A stretch of DNA of 64,000 nucleotides from Actinoplanes sp. L3-i22 (GTDB lineage Bacteria > Actinomycetota > Actinomycetes > Mycobacteriales > Micromonosporaceae): contig NZ_AP024745.1 of NCBI RefSeq assembly GCF_019704555.1, positions 3,480,501 to 3,544,500 on the forward strand, written 5' to 3'. The notes under the pieces were generated by a model. That model was given only the letters and a program-made list of their open reading frames with translations. It was not told where the DNA came from and did not search any database. The translations under genes were made by a program, and so were the position numbers. This document shows, one piece after another, positions 51,153 to 60,346 of this stretch. The stretch's first letter is position 1. The number at the start of each line of letters is the position of its first letter.

Positions 51153-52334
51153 ATGCCCGCCCCACAGACGCACGACGAGGCCGTCGCGGCCGCCCACCGG
51201 CTCGCCGCGGACCTCGCCCCCGGTGCGATCCAGCGCGATCGCGACGGCGCGACGGTGATCCCGTCCGCGGCCCTCGCCGCGCTCGACGCCTCCGGCCTGC
51301 TCGCGATCACCGTTCCGGCCGCCGACGGCGGGCCCGGGCTCGGCCCGCGCACGCTGGCCGAGGTGGCCCGGGTCGTCGCGGCCGCCGACCCGTCCGTCGC
51401 CCAGGTCCCGCAGGCGCACTTCCTGCTGGTCGACGTGCTCGCGGTGCACGGTTCCGCGGAGACCCGCAAGCGCCTGTTCGGCGAGGTCCTGGCCGGCCGC
51501 CGGTTCGGCAACGCGCTCGCGGAGCGCGGCGGAAAACATGCCCAGGACTTGCGTACGAAGATCAGCGCCGGTCGCCTGGACGGGGTGAAGTACTACACGA
51601 CCGGGGCGCTGACCAGCGCCTGGATCGCGGTCAGCGCCCTGGACGAGGACGGCCGGCTGGTGCTCGCGTTCGTCGCCCGGGACGCCGACGGGGTGGCCGT
51701 CGACACCGACTGGGACGTGATCGGGCAGCGGGCCACGATCAGCGGCACGGCCACCTTCACCGGGGTGCCGGTCGAGCCGGGGCTGCGCCTGGACTACGCG
51801 CACGCCTACGAGCGGCCGCAGCAGCTCGGCGCCCGGGCGCAGCTCTACCACGCGGCGATCGAGGTGGGCATCGCCGGCGCGGCGCTGGCGGACGCGCGCG
51901 GCTATCTGCGGACGAAGGCCCGCCCGTCCACCGAGGCGGTCCGGGCCGGCGCGTCGTCGGCCGCCGAGGACCCGCACGTGCTGCACCGGTACGGCCGGCT
52001 CGCGGCGCGGGTGCGGGCGGCCGAGGCGTTGCTCGACTCCTCCGCCCGTACCCTCGAAGAAGTGACCCTGACCCCGGCGGACGCCGAGGCCGCGGCCCGG
52101 GGCTCACTCGCCGTCGCGGCCGCGAAGGCCTTCGGCAGTGAGGTCGCCGTGGAGGCCGGGTCGGAGCTGTTCCAGATGTGCGGGACCAGCGCGGCCGCCG
52201 CGAAGTACGACCTGGACCGGCACTGGCGCAACGCCCGCACGCACAGCGTCCACGACCCGCTGGACTGGAAGTACCACCACCTGGCGGCCTACGAGCTCGC
52301 CGACGTGCTGCCCCCGAACCACGGGCAGCTCTAG
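51153..52334 (+). CDS. SfnB/DszC-like acyl-CoA dehydrogenase-fold flavoprotein
   Basis: A 393-residue flavin-dependent oxidoreductase of the acyl-CoA dehydrogenase superfamily. AALDASGLLAITVPAADGGPGL near residue 45, SVAQVPQAHFLLVD and the C-terminal DRHWRNARTHSVHDPLDWKYHHLAAYEL are hallmarks of the SfnB/DszC group. That group oxidises sulphur compounds or small aromatic and alkyl substrates with reduced flavin. TACGAT lies 6 nt before the ATG at 51153, without a Shine-Dalgarno sequence. It ends 1 codon into the convergent GNAT gene. No sulphur transporter is nearby. Confidence 0.9.
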   Translation: MPAPQTHDEAVAAAHRLAADLAPGAIQRDRDGATVIPSAALAALDASGLLAITVPAADGGPGLGPRTLAEVARVVAAADPSVAQVPQAHFLLVDVLAVHGSAETRKRLFGEVLAGRRFGNALAERGGKHAQDLRTKISAGRLDGVKYYTTGALTSAWIAVSALDEDGRLVLAFVARDADGVAVDTDWDVIGQRATISGTATFTGVPVEPGLRLDYAHAYERPQQLGARAQLYHAAIEVGIAGAALADARGYLRTKARPSTEAVRAGASSAAEDPHVLHRYGRLAARVRAAEALLDSSARTLEEVTLTPADAEAAARGSLAVAAAKAFGSEVAVEAGSELFQMCGTSAAAAKYDLDRHWRNARTHSVHDPLDWKYHHLAAYELADVLPPNHGQL

Positions 52335-53002
52335 GCGGCCTCGCCGGTGTGGCGGAACGACGCGAAGACCACGTCGGCGTTGTGGTCGAAGCCGAGCCGG
52401 CCGTAGAGGCGGATCGCGTTCTCGTTGTCGTGCACCGCGTGCAGGAACGGCAGCTCGCCGCGGGCCAGGATGCCGGCCGACACGGCCAGGGTGAGCCGGG
52501 CGCCGAGGCCCTGGCCGCGGAACTCCGGGTCGGTGCAGACCGCGGAGACCTCGGTCCAGCCGGGCATCCGGAACCGCTCGCCGGCCATCGAGATCAGCCG
52601 GCCGTTCCGGGCGCGGATGCCCAGGTAGCGCCCGAGGTCGAGGGTGCGTTTGCGGAACGGGCCGGGTTGCGCGCGGGCGACCAGCTCCAGCATCTCGGGG
52701 ACGTCGTGCTCGGTGAGCGGGATCGCCTCCGGGTCGCCGACCGCGGACATCGCGGTGCCGACCATCTGCACGCCCTTCATCCGGGACTCCTCGACCCAGC
52801 CGGCCGGCGGGCTGAGGGCGGGACCGGTGAGCAGCGCGTGATCGGTCAGCGTGGCCAGGTCGCGCCAGGCGGCCGGGTCGGCCGGGTCGCTCACGGCGCA
52901 GAACGGGGCGATGTCGGGCAGATATCGGGCGGCTTCTCCGGCGGCCTCGGCATAGCCGGCCTGCGGCCCGGAGAGGGCGGCCCACACGGGGTTGTTCAGC
53001 AC
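52331..53002 (-). CDS. FR47-like GNAT acetyltransferase
   Basis: A 223-residue protein. The C-terminal half is a GNAT domain: CTDPEFRGQGLGARLTLAVSAGILARGELPFLHAVHDNENAIRLYGRLGF, including the acetyl-CoA loop. The N-terminal half (PVWAALSGPQAGYAEA, then FCAVSDPADPAAWRDLA) is the usual extension of the FR47-like subgroup. GTG 53002 was chosen as it begins the VLNNPVWAAL family start; GTG 53059 is the alternative. Substrate unknown. It overlaps the flavoprotein stop by 4 bp. Confidence 0.87.
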   Translation of the reverse strand: MLNNPVWAALSGPQAGYAEAAGEAARYLPDIAPFCAVSDPADPAAWRDLATLTDHALLTGPALSPPAGWVEESRMKGVQMVGTAMSAVGDPEAIPLTEHDVPEMLELVARAQPGPFRKRTLDLGRYLGIRARNGRLISMAGERFRMPGWTEVSAVCTDPEFRGQGLGARLTLAVSAGILARGELPFLHAVHDNENAIRLYGRLGFDHNADVVFASFRHTGEAA

Positions 53003-53151
53003 CCCTGTGACCCTGCCCCCTCCCGGCCGGTCGCGCCAGTCGATAACCGCGGCGCTCACCCTGTGAGTGAGTGTTCGGTAACCGACAGTCAATAACAAAT
53101 CGGATTTCCCGTACGTAAGGTGGATCGTTGCGTGGTCGGCAGGCTCAGCTC

Positions 53152-56100
53152 TCAGGCGCTGAGCGCGGCCGCCTCGCGCGGGGCCGAGGTGGTCAGCGCC
53201 GGGATCTCGGCCGGCCACAGCGGCTTGGCGAAGTGATAGCCCTGCCCGTAGTGGCAGCCCATGGTGTCCAGCGCGATCATCTGCCCGGCCTCCTCGATGC
53301 CCTCGGCGACGACGGCCAGGTCCAGGTTCCCGGCGAGCGTGACGATGGCGTCGACGAGCGCGTGCTGCTGCCGGCTGGTCAGAATGTCGTCGATGAACGA
53401 CTTGTCCAGCTTCAGCACGTCCACCGGCATCTGCCGCAAGTAGCTGAGCGACGAGTACCCCGTACCGAAATCGTCGATCGCCACCCGGACCCCCATGGCG
53501 CGCAACGCGCGCAGATCCTGGACCACCTTGTCGGCGTCCTTGAGGACCAGGCTCTCGGTGATCTCCAGCAGCAGCCACTCCGGCCGGGCCCCGGCCGCCT
53601 CCAGTGCCTCGCGCACCTGCGCCACGAAGTCGGCCGCGCGGAACTGCAGCGGCGACACGTTCACGCTGACGTAGCGCAGCGTGGTCTCCGGGTCCTGCGC
53701 CTTCCACGCGGCGATCTGCCGCAGCGCCTCGCCCAGCACCCAGCTGCCGATGCCGACGATCGCGCCGTTCTCCTCGGCGGCCTCCACGAAGTGGAACGGG
53801 CCGAGCAGCCCGCGGGTCGGGTGCTGCCAGCGGACCAGCGCCTCGACGCCGGTGACCCGCTGGTCGGCGAGCTCGACGATCGGCTGGAACTGCAGCATGA
53901 ACTGCTCGTCCTCGATCGCCTCGTGCAACTGGGTGCGCAGCTCCAGCCGCTGCACCATGGAGTGCGCCAGGTCGCTCTGGTAGCGCTGCCAGCCGCCCTT
54001 GCCCATCCCCTTGGCCAGGTAGAGCGCCAGGTCGGCGTGGCGCAGCAGCTCGGTGGCGTTGTCCGCGTCGCGGTTGATCGCGATGCCGACGCTGACCTTG
54101 CCGCTGACCATGTGCAGGCCGCCCTCGCCGTCCGGCACCTCCAGCGGGGTGGCCAGCTCGGCGACGATCCGGGCCGCGAGGTCCTCGGTGGCGTCCGCGC
54201 TGTTGCTCTGCTCGACCAGGATGGCGAACTCGTCGCCGCCCATCCGGGCCGCGGTGCTGCCGGCCCCGATGATCGAGGAGATCCGGTGGGCCACGGCGAG
54301 CAGCAGCTGGTCGCCGACGGCGTGCCCGAGCGTGTCGTTGACCTCCTTGAAGTCGTCCAGGTCGACGAAGAGCACACCGAGCGTCGCGGCGTCCCGCTGG
54401 GCGACGATGAAGGCCTGCTCGAGCCGGTTGCGGAAGAGCACCCGGTTGGCGAGCCCGGTCAGTGAGTCGTGGAACGCCTGGTGGGTCAGGTCGTCCTCGA
54501 GGCGGCGCTGCTCGGTGACGTCGCGCATGGTGACGACCAGCCCGGCCACGCTCTGGTCGTCGCGCAGGTCGCGCAGGTCGCACTCGACCAGCATGGTGCG
54601 CCGGCCGGCGCCCTGCGCGGTCAGCTCGACGCCGTCCAGCTCGCCCTGGGTGTGCCGGACCCGGGCCAGGGTGTCCCGCAGCGCGTCCTGGCCCTCCGGC
54701 GCGACCAGCAGCGACAGCGGCGTGTCGACCTCGACCGGGCCGCCGAACAGCTTGTCCGCGGACGGGCTGGCGTACCGGATGGTGTCGTCGTCGCCGATGA
54801 TCAGGATGACGTCCGCGGTGCTCTGGATCAGGGTGCGGAAGTACGCCTCGCTGTCCCGCTGGTTGATCTCCGCGGTCAGCGAGATCCGCTCCAGCACCAC
54901 CGCGACCTGCGCGGCCAGGGTCTGCAGCGACGGGCGTACGGCGTGCAGCACGTCCTCGGCCGCGCCCAGCACGGTCTGGCCCTGCCGGTGACCGGGCAGC
55001 GGCTGGGTGACGAACAGGGCCAGCGGGAAGCCGCCGGCGCCACCGGGCAGCTCCGCGGCGGTCCGCCAGTGCACGGCCAGCTCGGGGGCACCCGCCAGCG
55101 GCGGGCTCAGCTGCAGGTAGTACGGCGTGCCGACCGGCATCAGGCGCACGATCGCGTCGTGGACGGCGTTCTTCACCTCGTCCTCGGTGTTCGCCGCGAA
55201 CAGCAGGGTGCCGGCCTCGCGCAGCGCCCGCTCCCGGGCGCCGGCCTGCCGCTGGGACAGGGCGAGATCCGCGACCCGGGCCAGGACCAGGACGAACATG
55301 ACGGCGGCGGCGGCCGCGATGACCGGGGCGTCGACGATGCCGCCGCGGGCGATCTCGGCCGGCCGGCCCTGGATGTACTCCAGGCAGAGCACCGCCGGGG
55401 CGATCAGCGCGGCCGCGGCCAGCCAGATCAGCCGGGACTGGCCGATGATCGCGCGGGAGCGCTCGGCCGGCTCGGTCAGCTGGGCCATCGCCGGGCGCAG
55501 CGCGGTGTAGCCCATCGTGGTGTAGAAGACGATCCAGCCGAGGTCGACCGGGCCGCCCAGCGTCCAGTCGCTGCGCAGCTGGGACTGGCCGTAGAAGACG
55601 TCCGAGACGAGCAGGCCGACCATGGCCAGGCCGATGCTGGACAGCGCCTTGGGCCGCTTGCCGATCGCGGTCACCATCCGCAGGATCATCGCGAGCACCA
55701 GCACGTCGCCGAGCGGGTAGCCGATCGAGACGACCTTCTCCAGCACCGACAGGTCGGCCGCCCGGGTGAACGGGGCGATCCAGTAGACCCAGGCGAGCAG
55801 GCCCATCCCGACCGTCGGGACCAGCGCGTCGAGCAGCGCGGCCCGGTTGTCCCCGCGGCCCGAGCGGGCCCGGATGAACAGCGGGAACGCGCCGGTCAGC
55901 AGCGGGTAGACGAGCAGGTAGAACAGGTCGGCGAGGCCCGGGAAGCCGGGCTGCCGGCCGAGCGCCAGGATCAGGTTGTACCAGCTGTCGCCGGTGGTGA
56001 AGCAGGCCAGGGCGGCGCTGGTGAGATACCAGGGCAGCCGCTGGGCCGGCCGGTAGAGCCGCACCCCGACGAGGACCGCGACGGCGGACGAGTACCCGAG

Positions 56101-56202
56101 CAGGGCCCACGTGTACAGATGCGCTCCGGGGAACGCGTAGTACAGGGTGACCAGCGCCAGGGACCAGGCGCCGAAGCACGCGCGAGCGGTCCGCGTCGTC
56201 AT
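53152..56202 (-). CDS. membrane GGDEF-EAL c-di-GMP turnover protein
   Basis: A 1016-residue protein. About nine membrane helices occupy residues 1-315, a GAF-like segment residues about 330-470 and a PAS domain about 480-590 (AYFRTLIQSTADVILIIGDDDTIRYASPSADKLFG). The GGDEF domain (active RMGGDEF near 654, no RxxD) and an EAL domain with EALVRW near 784, NVSPLQFR, DDFGTGYSSLSYL and KLDKSFI follow. All EAL residues are intact, so it may both make and degrade c-di-GMP. The ATG at 56202 has GGAG at a good distance; the upstream extension lacks hydrophobic character. Confidence 0.93.
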   Translation of the reverse strand: MTTRTARACFGAWSLALVTLYYAFPGAHLYTWALLGYSSAVAVLVGVRLYRPAQRLPWYLTSAALACFTTGDSWYNLILALGRQPGFPGLADLFYLLVYPLLTGAFPLFIRARSGRGDNRAALLDALVPTVGMGLLAWVYWIAPFTRAADLSVLEKVVSIGYPLGDVLVLAMILRMVTAIGKRPKALSSIGLAMVGLLVSDVFYGQSQLRSDWTLGGPVDLGWIVFYTTMGYTALRPAMAQLTEPAERSRAIIGQSRLIWLAAAALIAPAVLCLEYIQGRPAEIARGGIVDAPVIAAAAAVMFVLVLARVADLALSQRQAGARERALREAGTLLFAANTEDEVKNAVHDAIVRLMPVGTPYYLQLSPPLAGAPELAVHWRTAAELPGGAGGFPLALFVTQPLPGHRQGQTVLGAAEDVLHAVRPSLQTLAAQVAVVLERISLTAEINQRDSEAYFRTLIQSTADVILIIGDDDTIRYASPSADKLFGGPVEVDTPLSLLVAPEGQDALRDTLARVRHTQGELDGVELTAQGAGRRTMLVECDLRDLRDDQSVAGLVVTMRDVTEQRRLEDDLTHQAFHDSLTGLANRVLFRNRLEQAFIVAQRDAATLGVLFVDLDDFKEVNDTLGHAVGDQLLLAVAHRISSIIGAGSTAARMGGDEFAILVEQSNSADATEDLAARIVAELATPLEVPDGEGGLHMVSGKVSVGIAINRDADNATELLRHADLALYLAKGMGKGGWQRYQSDLAHSMVQRLELRTQLHEAIEDEQFMLQFQPIVELADQRVTGVEALVRWQHPTRGLLGPFHFVEAAEENGAIVGIGSWVLGEALRQIAAWKAQDPETTLRYVSVNVSPLQFRAADFVAQVREALEAAGARPEWLLLEITESLVLKDADKVVQDLRALRAMGVRVAIDDFGTGYSSLSYLRQMPVDVLKLDKSFIDDILTSRQQHALVDAIVTLAGNLDLAVVAEGIEEAGQMIALDTMGCHYGQGYHFAKPLWPAEIPALTTSAPREAAALSA

Positions 56203-56380
56203 GCGTACTCCGTTCGTGTGTTTGGTTCCGACGAACGCGATATCGGGCAGTCCGGCGCGGACCTGAGGGCCGGGGGCGGGGTCGCACCCGGTTGGCAATC
56301 AATAGACGTACGTCGTTACTTAACCTTTCGGCCACGTATCGTGTCGAAACTCGTCGATGATCTTGGCGAGGATGGTCGGT

Positions 56381-57226
56381 ATGTCGTCCATCAGGCGTAT
56401 CGGGACTGTGCTCGCGTCCCTCGCTCTCCTCGGCGCCGGCCTCACCGCCGCGTCCTCCCAGGCCCAGGCCGCGACCAGCGTGCCCGCCTTCGACCACATC
56501 GTGCTGGTGATGTTCGAGAACAAGGCGTCCTCGCAGATCACCGCGTCCTCGGCGGCGTACTTCACGTCGCTGGCGGCACAGGGCGCGAAGTTCACCCAGT
56601 CGTACGCGATCACCCACCCCAGCCAGCCCAACTACATCGCCCTGTTCTCCGGCGCGACCCAGGGCGTGACCAACGACGACTGCCCCAAGACGTTCACCAC
56701 CGGCAACCTCGGCGCCCAGCTGATCTCGGCCGGTAGGACGTTCAAGGGCTACTCCGAGGCGATGCCGTCGGACGGCTACACCGGCTGCTCCAGCGGCACC
56801 TACCGGCGCAAGCACAACAGCTGGGTCGACTTCAGCACCGTGCCCGCCGCCGGCAACGTCCGGTACAGCACGTTCCCCACCGACTACACCAAGCTGCCGA
56901 CGGTCTCGTTCGTGACCCCGGACATGTGCAACGACATGCACGACTGCTCGGTCGGCACCGGCAACACCTGGCTCAAGAACAACCTCGACGGGTACGCCCA
57001 GTGGGCCAAGACCCACAACAGCCTGCTGATCGTGACGTTCGACGAGGACAACTCGCTCTCGCTGAACCACATCTGGACCGCGTTCGTCGGCGCGAACGTC
57101 AAGACCGGCTCCTACACCGAGAAGATCACGCACTACACCGTGCTGCGCACCATCGAGTCCGCGTACGGGCTCGCCGCGCTGGGCGGCGCCGCGAGCGTCT
57201 CGCCGATCACGGACGTCTGGCAGTAA
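56381..57226 (+). CDS. secreted phosphoesterase (acid phosphatase/PLC-like)
   Basis: A 281-residue secreted enzyme. The signal peptide ends near SSQAQA. The mature part has FDHIVLVMFENKA with the metal-bound Asp/nucleophile region, THPSQPNYIALFSGAT, then LLIVTFDEDNS and NHIWTAFVGANV (metal-binding His/Asp). This fits the alkaline-phosphatase-like phosphoesterase family including PLC- and phosphatase-type enzymes. Substrate unknown. The ATG at 56381 has GCGAGG 9 nt upstream; the ATG at 56372 touches it. The MFS gene follows by 4 nt. Confidence 0.9.
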   Translation: MSSIRRIGTVLASLALLGAGLTAASSQAQAATSVPAFDHIVLVMFENKASSQITASSAAYFTSLAAQGAKFTQSYAITHPSQPNYIALFSGATQGVTNDDCPKTFTTGNLGAQLISAGRTFKGYSEAMPSDGYTGCSSGTYRRKHNSWVDFSTVPAAGNVRYSTFPTDYTKLPTVSFVTPDMCNDMHDCSVGTGNTWLKNNLDGYAQWAKTHNSLLIVTFDEDNSLSLNHIWTAFVGANVKTGSYTEKITHYTVLRTIESAYGLAALGGAASVSPITDVWQ

Positions 57227-57230
57227 CCGC

Positions 57231-58487
57231 ATGTATCTAGCCTCGGTGGAACGGCCGGTCGCGGGGCGCGCCGACCGCACCAAGCGGGTCGCCGGCACGG
57301 TCCTCGCCCTCGGCACGGTCAGCCTGATCACCGACGTGTCCAGCGAGATGGTCTCGGCTATCCTGCCGCTGTACCTGGTCGCCGGACTGGGGCTCAGCCC
57401 CGCCGTCTACGGGCTGATCGACGGCCTCTACACCGGGGCGACCGCACTGCTGCGCCTGGTCGGCGGCTACGTCGCCGACCGGGCGCGGCGCCGCAAGACG
57501 GTCGCCGGGATCGGCTACGGACTCTCCGCGCTGATGAAGTTCGGCCTGCTCGCGGCCGGCACCTCGGTGCCCTGGCTGAGCGCCGCGATCATCGCCGACC
57601 GGGCCGGCAAGGGGCTGCGCACCGCGCCCCGCGACGCCCTGATCACCCTCGCCACCCCGGACGGGCAGCTCGGGCGGGCGTTCGGTGTGCACCGGGCGAT
57701 GGACACCGCGGGCGCGTTCGCCGGCCCGCTCGTCGCGCTGGCCGTGCTCGCCGCGTCCGGCCAGGCCTACGACGCGGTCTTCGTGGTCAGCGGCTGCGTC
57801 GCGCTGATCGGCGTGCTCGTCCTCGTGCTGTTCGTCCGCGACCACCGGGCGCCGCGCCCGGCGTCCGGCACGGTCAGCCTGGGCGCGGCGTTCGCGCTGC
57901 TGCGCCGGCGGCCGATCCGGATGCTGCTGCTCGGCGCGGTGCTGCTCGGCCTGAGCACCATCGGCGACGGCTTCGTCTACCTGGTGATCCAGCGCCGGGA
58001 GGACCTCGCCACCGGGTGGTTCCCGCTGCTCGCGGTGGGCACCAGCCTGGCCTACCTGCTGCTCGCCGTGCCGCTGGGCAACCTCGCCGATCGGCTCGGC
58101 CGGGCCCCGGTCGTCGTCGGCGGCTACGCCGCCCTCCTGATCATCTACCTGCTGCTCGGGTCCGGCTGGGCGGGTCCGCTCGCGGTCAGCCTCGTTCTTC
58201 TGCTGTACGGCGTCTACTACGCGGCCACCGACGGCGTGCTGATGGCGCTCGCCGGGCCGTTGCTCCCCGCCGAGCTGCGGACCACCGGTCTCGCCCTGGT
58301 GCAGACCGGCCAGGCGCTCGCCTACCTGGTCTCCTCGGTGCTCTTCGGTCTCGCCTGGCAGTGGTGGGACGCGAGCGGGGCGATCCACGCGTTCGCCCTC
58401 GTTGCGGTCCTGGCGCTGCCGGTCTCCGCCGTCCTGCTGCGGGGTGCCCGCAACGTCGTGCCGTCGGGGGGTGCCGGTGTCCACTGA
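57231..58487 (+). CDS. MFS transporter
   Basis: A 418-residue major facilitator protein with 12 helices. LITDVSSEMVSAILPLYLV and GLIDGLYTGATALLRLVGGYVADRARRRKTVAGIGY (motif A) are typical of a small MFS subgroup found in metal- or phosphate-related clusters, but the substrate is uncertain. It is 4 nt downstream of the phosphoesterase gene and overlaps the next gene by 11 bp, so the three form one operon. Confidence 0.9.
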   Translation: MYLASVERPVAGRADRTKRVAGTVLALGTVSLITDVSSEMVSAILPLYLVAGLGLSPAVYGLIDGLYTGATALLRLVGGYVADRARRRKTVAGIGYGLSALMKFGLLAAGTSVPWLSAAIIADRAGKGLRTAPRDALITLATPDGQLGRAFGVHRAMDTAGAFAGPLVALAVLAASGQAYDAVFVVSGCVALIGVLVLVLFVRDHRAPRPASGTVSLGAAFALLRRRPIRMLLLGAVLLGLSTIGDGFVYLVIQRREDLATGWFPLLAVGTSLAYLLLAVPLGNLADRLGRAPVVVGGYAALLIIYLLLGSGWAGPLAVSLVLLLYGVYYAATDGVLMALAGPLLPAELRTTGLALVQTGQALAYLVSSVLFGLAWQWWDASGAIHAFALVAVLALPVSAVLLRGARNVVPSGGAGVH

Positions 58488-59475
58488 CCTGTCCCTGCGC
58501 CGGCGGCTGCTGCTCGCGGCGCTGGTCTCGGTGGTGCTGATCGGCGGGGCGGTGGCCTACGTGGTGATCGCCGGGCACCGGGGGGACGCGCCGGCCGCGG
58601 CCGCCTCCGCGGTGGACGCCGGGCCGGGCGACCGGGTGCTGTTCCGGAGCACGGCGCCCGCCGGCTACGGCCGGGTCGGCACCGTGACCCGGACGGCGCC
58701 CGGCGGGCCGCGGGCGCTGTCCGCGCTCGACTGCGTGCGGGTCTACGCGGCCGCCGGCCGGGGCATCTGCCTGCGGCCGGACGGCCCGCTCGCCACCTAC
58801 CAGCTGGCCGTGCTGGACGCGTCGCTGCGGGTCGGGGAGACCTATCCGGTGGTCGGGGTGCCGAACCGGGCGCGGGTGTCGCCGAGCGGGAACGTGCTGG
58901 CCTGGACGGTGTTCGTGACCGGCGACTCGTACAACGGGGGGAAGTTCTCCACCCGGGCCGGCATGATCAACTTTGCCACCGGGGAGACGGTCGACTCGCT
59001 CGAGCTGTTCTCGGTGACCCGGGACGGGCGCCCCTACCGGGCGGTGGACCTCAACTTCTGGGGCGTCACGTTCCTGGACGACCAGCACTTCTACGCGACC
59101 ATGTCGACGGCCGGGAAACGCTATCTGGTCAGCGGGGACATCGGGGCGCAGACCGTGCGGACGCTCGCCGAGAACGTGGAGTGCCCGTCGCTGTCACCGG
59201 ACCGGACCCGGATCGCCTTCAAGGAGGCGATCGGCGGGAACCCGGCCAAGGGCTGGCGGCTGACCGTGCTCGACCTGGCGACCATGCGGCGGACCCCGCT
59301 CGCCGAGACGCGCAGCGTCGACGATCAGGCGGCCTGGTTCGACGACCGGACAGTGATGTACGGGGTGCGGCGGGGGACCCGGGAGTCGGACGTGTGGGCC
59401 GTGCCGGCCGACGGGTCGGGCGCCGCCCGCCTGCTGATCCCGGACGCGGAGTCGCCGGCCGCGCTCGGGAACTGA
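58477..59475 (+). CDS. membrane-anchored TolB-like beta-propeller protein
   Basis: A 332-residue protein. Residues 8-30 form a membrane anchor (RRLLLAALVSVVLIGGAVAYVV). The rest is a chain of TolB/YncE-like propeller blades (RVSPSGNVLAWTVFVTGDSYNGG, then ECPSLSPDRTRIAFKE and DVWAVPADGSGAARLL). It probably binds a partner protein or ligand outside the membrane. GTG 58477 has GGGGG 6 nt upstream; GTG 58471 is too close to it. It overlaps the MFS stop, so it is coupled to the phosphoesterase-MFS operon. Confidence 0.83.
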   Translation: MSTDLSLRRRLLLAALVSVVLIGGAVAYVVIAGHRGDAPAAAASAVDAGPGDRVLFRSTAPAGYGRVGTVTRTAPGGPRALSALDCVRVYAAAGRGICLRPDGPLATYQLAVLDASLRVGETYPVVGVPNRARVSPSGNVLAWTVFVTGDSYNGGKFSTRAGMINFATGETVDSLELFSVTRDGRPYRAVDLNFWGVTFLDDQHFYATMSTAGKRYLVSGDIGAQTVRTLAENVECPSLSPDRTRIAFKEAIGGNPAKGWRLTVLDLATMRRTPLAETRSVDDQAAWFDDRTVMYGVRRGTRESDVWAVPADGSGAARLLIPDAESPAALGN

Positions 59476-59524
59476 CTTTCGCACGCCGCGTTTCGTGGCA
59501 TTCTCCGCCGGGCACAGCCACAGC

Positions 59525-59881
59525 ATGTTCCCGGCGGAGAATCTGCGTGACTGGCGAGGCCAGAAGGTCATCGACCCGGACGGCGGCAAGATCGGCGACC
59601 TCGAGGCGGTGTACGTCGACACCGCCACCGACGAGCCGTCGTTCATCACCGTGCGGGTCGGCTTCATCGGCCGGCACCGGCTGATCTTCGTGCCGCTCGA
59701 CGGCGCGACCGTCAAACCGGACGCGGTGCGGGTGCGGTACGACAAGAAGCTCGCCGGCGACGCGCCGGCCATCGACCTCGACGGCGAACTGGCGGCGGCC
59801 GACGAGCCGCGGGTGTTCGCGCACTACGGGGTGCCGTACGCGCCCGGGGCCGGCGGGGAACGCCGCCTCGCCCGGCGCTGA
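59525..59881 (+). CDS. PRC-barrel domain protein
   Basis: A 118-residue protein with a PRC-barrel domain: ENLRDWRGQKVIDPDGGKIGDLEAVYVDTATDEPSFITVRVGF, then RLIFVPLDGATV. The C terminus HYGVPYAPG is shared with a second PRC protein at 62177-62872. Function unknown; PRC barrels bind RNA, DNA or proteins. The ATG at 59525 is chosen; GTG 59495 is in frame but adds only hydrophilic residues. No good ribosome site is visible for either. Confidence 0.87.
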   Translation: MFPAENLRDWRGQKVIDPDGGKIGDLEAVYVDTATDEPSFITVRVGFIGRHRLIFVPLDGATVKPDAVRVRYDKKLAGDAPAIDLDGELAAADEPRVFAHYGVPYAPGAGGERRLARR

Positions 59882-59978
59882 CCGGGGTCGTCCGGACGAT
59901 CCGAGGCGGCCGGACGAACGGCCAGTGGTGGTTCGTGGCCGTTGTCGGCGGTTCTGGTGCTTTGTACCGTGGACCGCC

Positions 59979-60275
59979 ATGGAGTTGGATCTACTCGACA
60001 GTGCGTGCCTGGCCCTCGACCAGTGGGCCGGGCGGCTCGGCGTGCCCGTGGATCCGCCGCCGGGGCTGGTGGCGCTCGCCGACCGGCATGCCGCGCGGAT
60101 CAGGGTGGCGATCGGCGCGGTGACGCCGGTGAATCTGGCCGCTTACGCGGACGGGGTGGCTGATGCGGCCGGGGCTCGGGGGTGGGTGCCGGGGCCGGTG
60201 GTGGACTGGCGGGTGGCGTCGTGGGCTTCGGTGCATCTGCTCGCGGTGTGCCTGATGGCTCGGGGGGTTTGCTGA
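59979..60275 (+). CDS. small conserved-looking protein, possibly DUF6401-like
   Basis: A 98-residue protein: LDQWAGRLGVPVDPPPGLVALADRHAARIRVAIGAV, then WVPGPVVDWRVASWASVHLLAVCLMARG. The C-terminal VDW...W...LLAVC pattern recalls small actinomycete DUF6401-type proteins found near natural-product genes, but I am not certain. No signal peptide. TACCGT stands 8 nt before the ATG, suggesting a leaderless mRNA. Confidence 0.65.
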   Translation: MELDLLDSACLALDQWAGRLGVPVDPPPGLVALADRHAARIRVAIGAVTPVNLAAYADGVADAAGARGWVPGPVVDWRVASWASVHLLAVCLMARGVC

Positions 60276-60346
60276 GCTCGGGCGTGTCACTTGGCTGGTA
60301 TTTGCTCGACGGGCGCTGCTCGGGTTCCCAAACTGCTGACCAGGTT

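Noticed and set aside
52331..57331. A 1,666-codon open frame on the minus strand
   Set aside because: Only its last part (the GNAT gene) is coding. The remainder is an off-frame shadow of the GGDEF-EAL gene, rich in Arg/Gly/Pro without domains.
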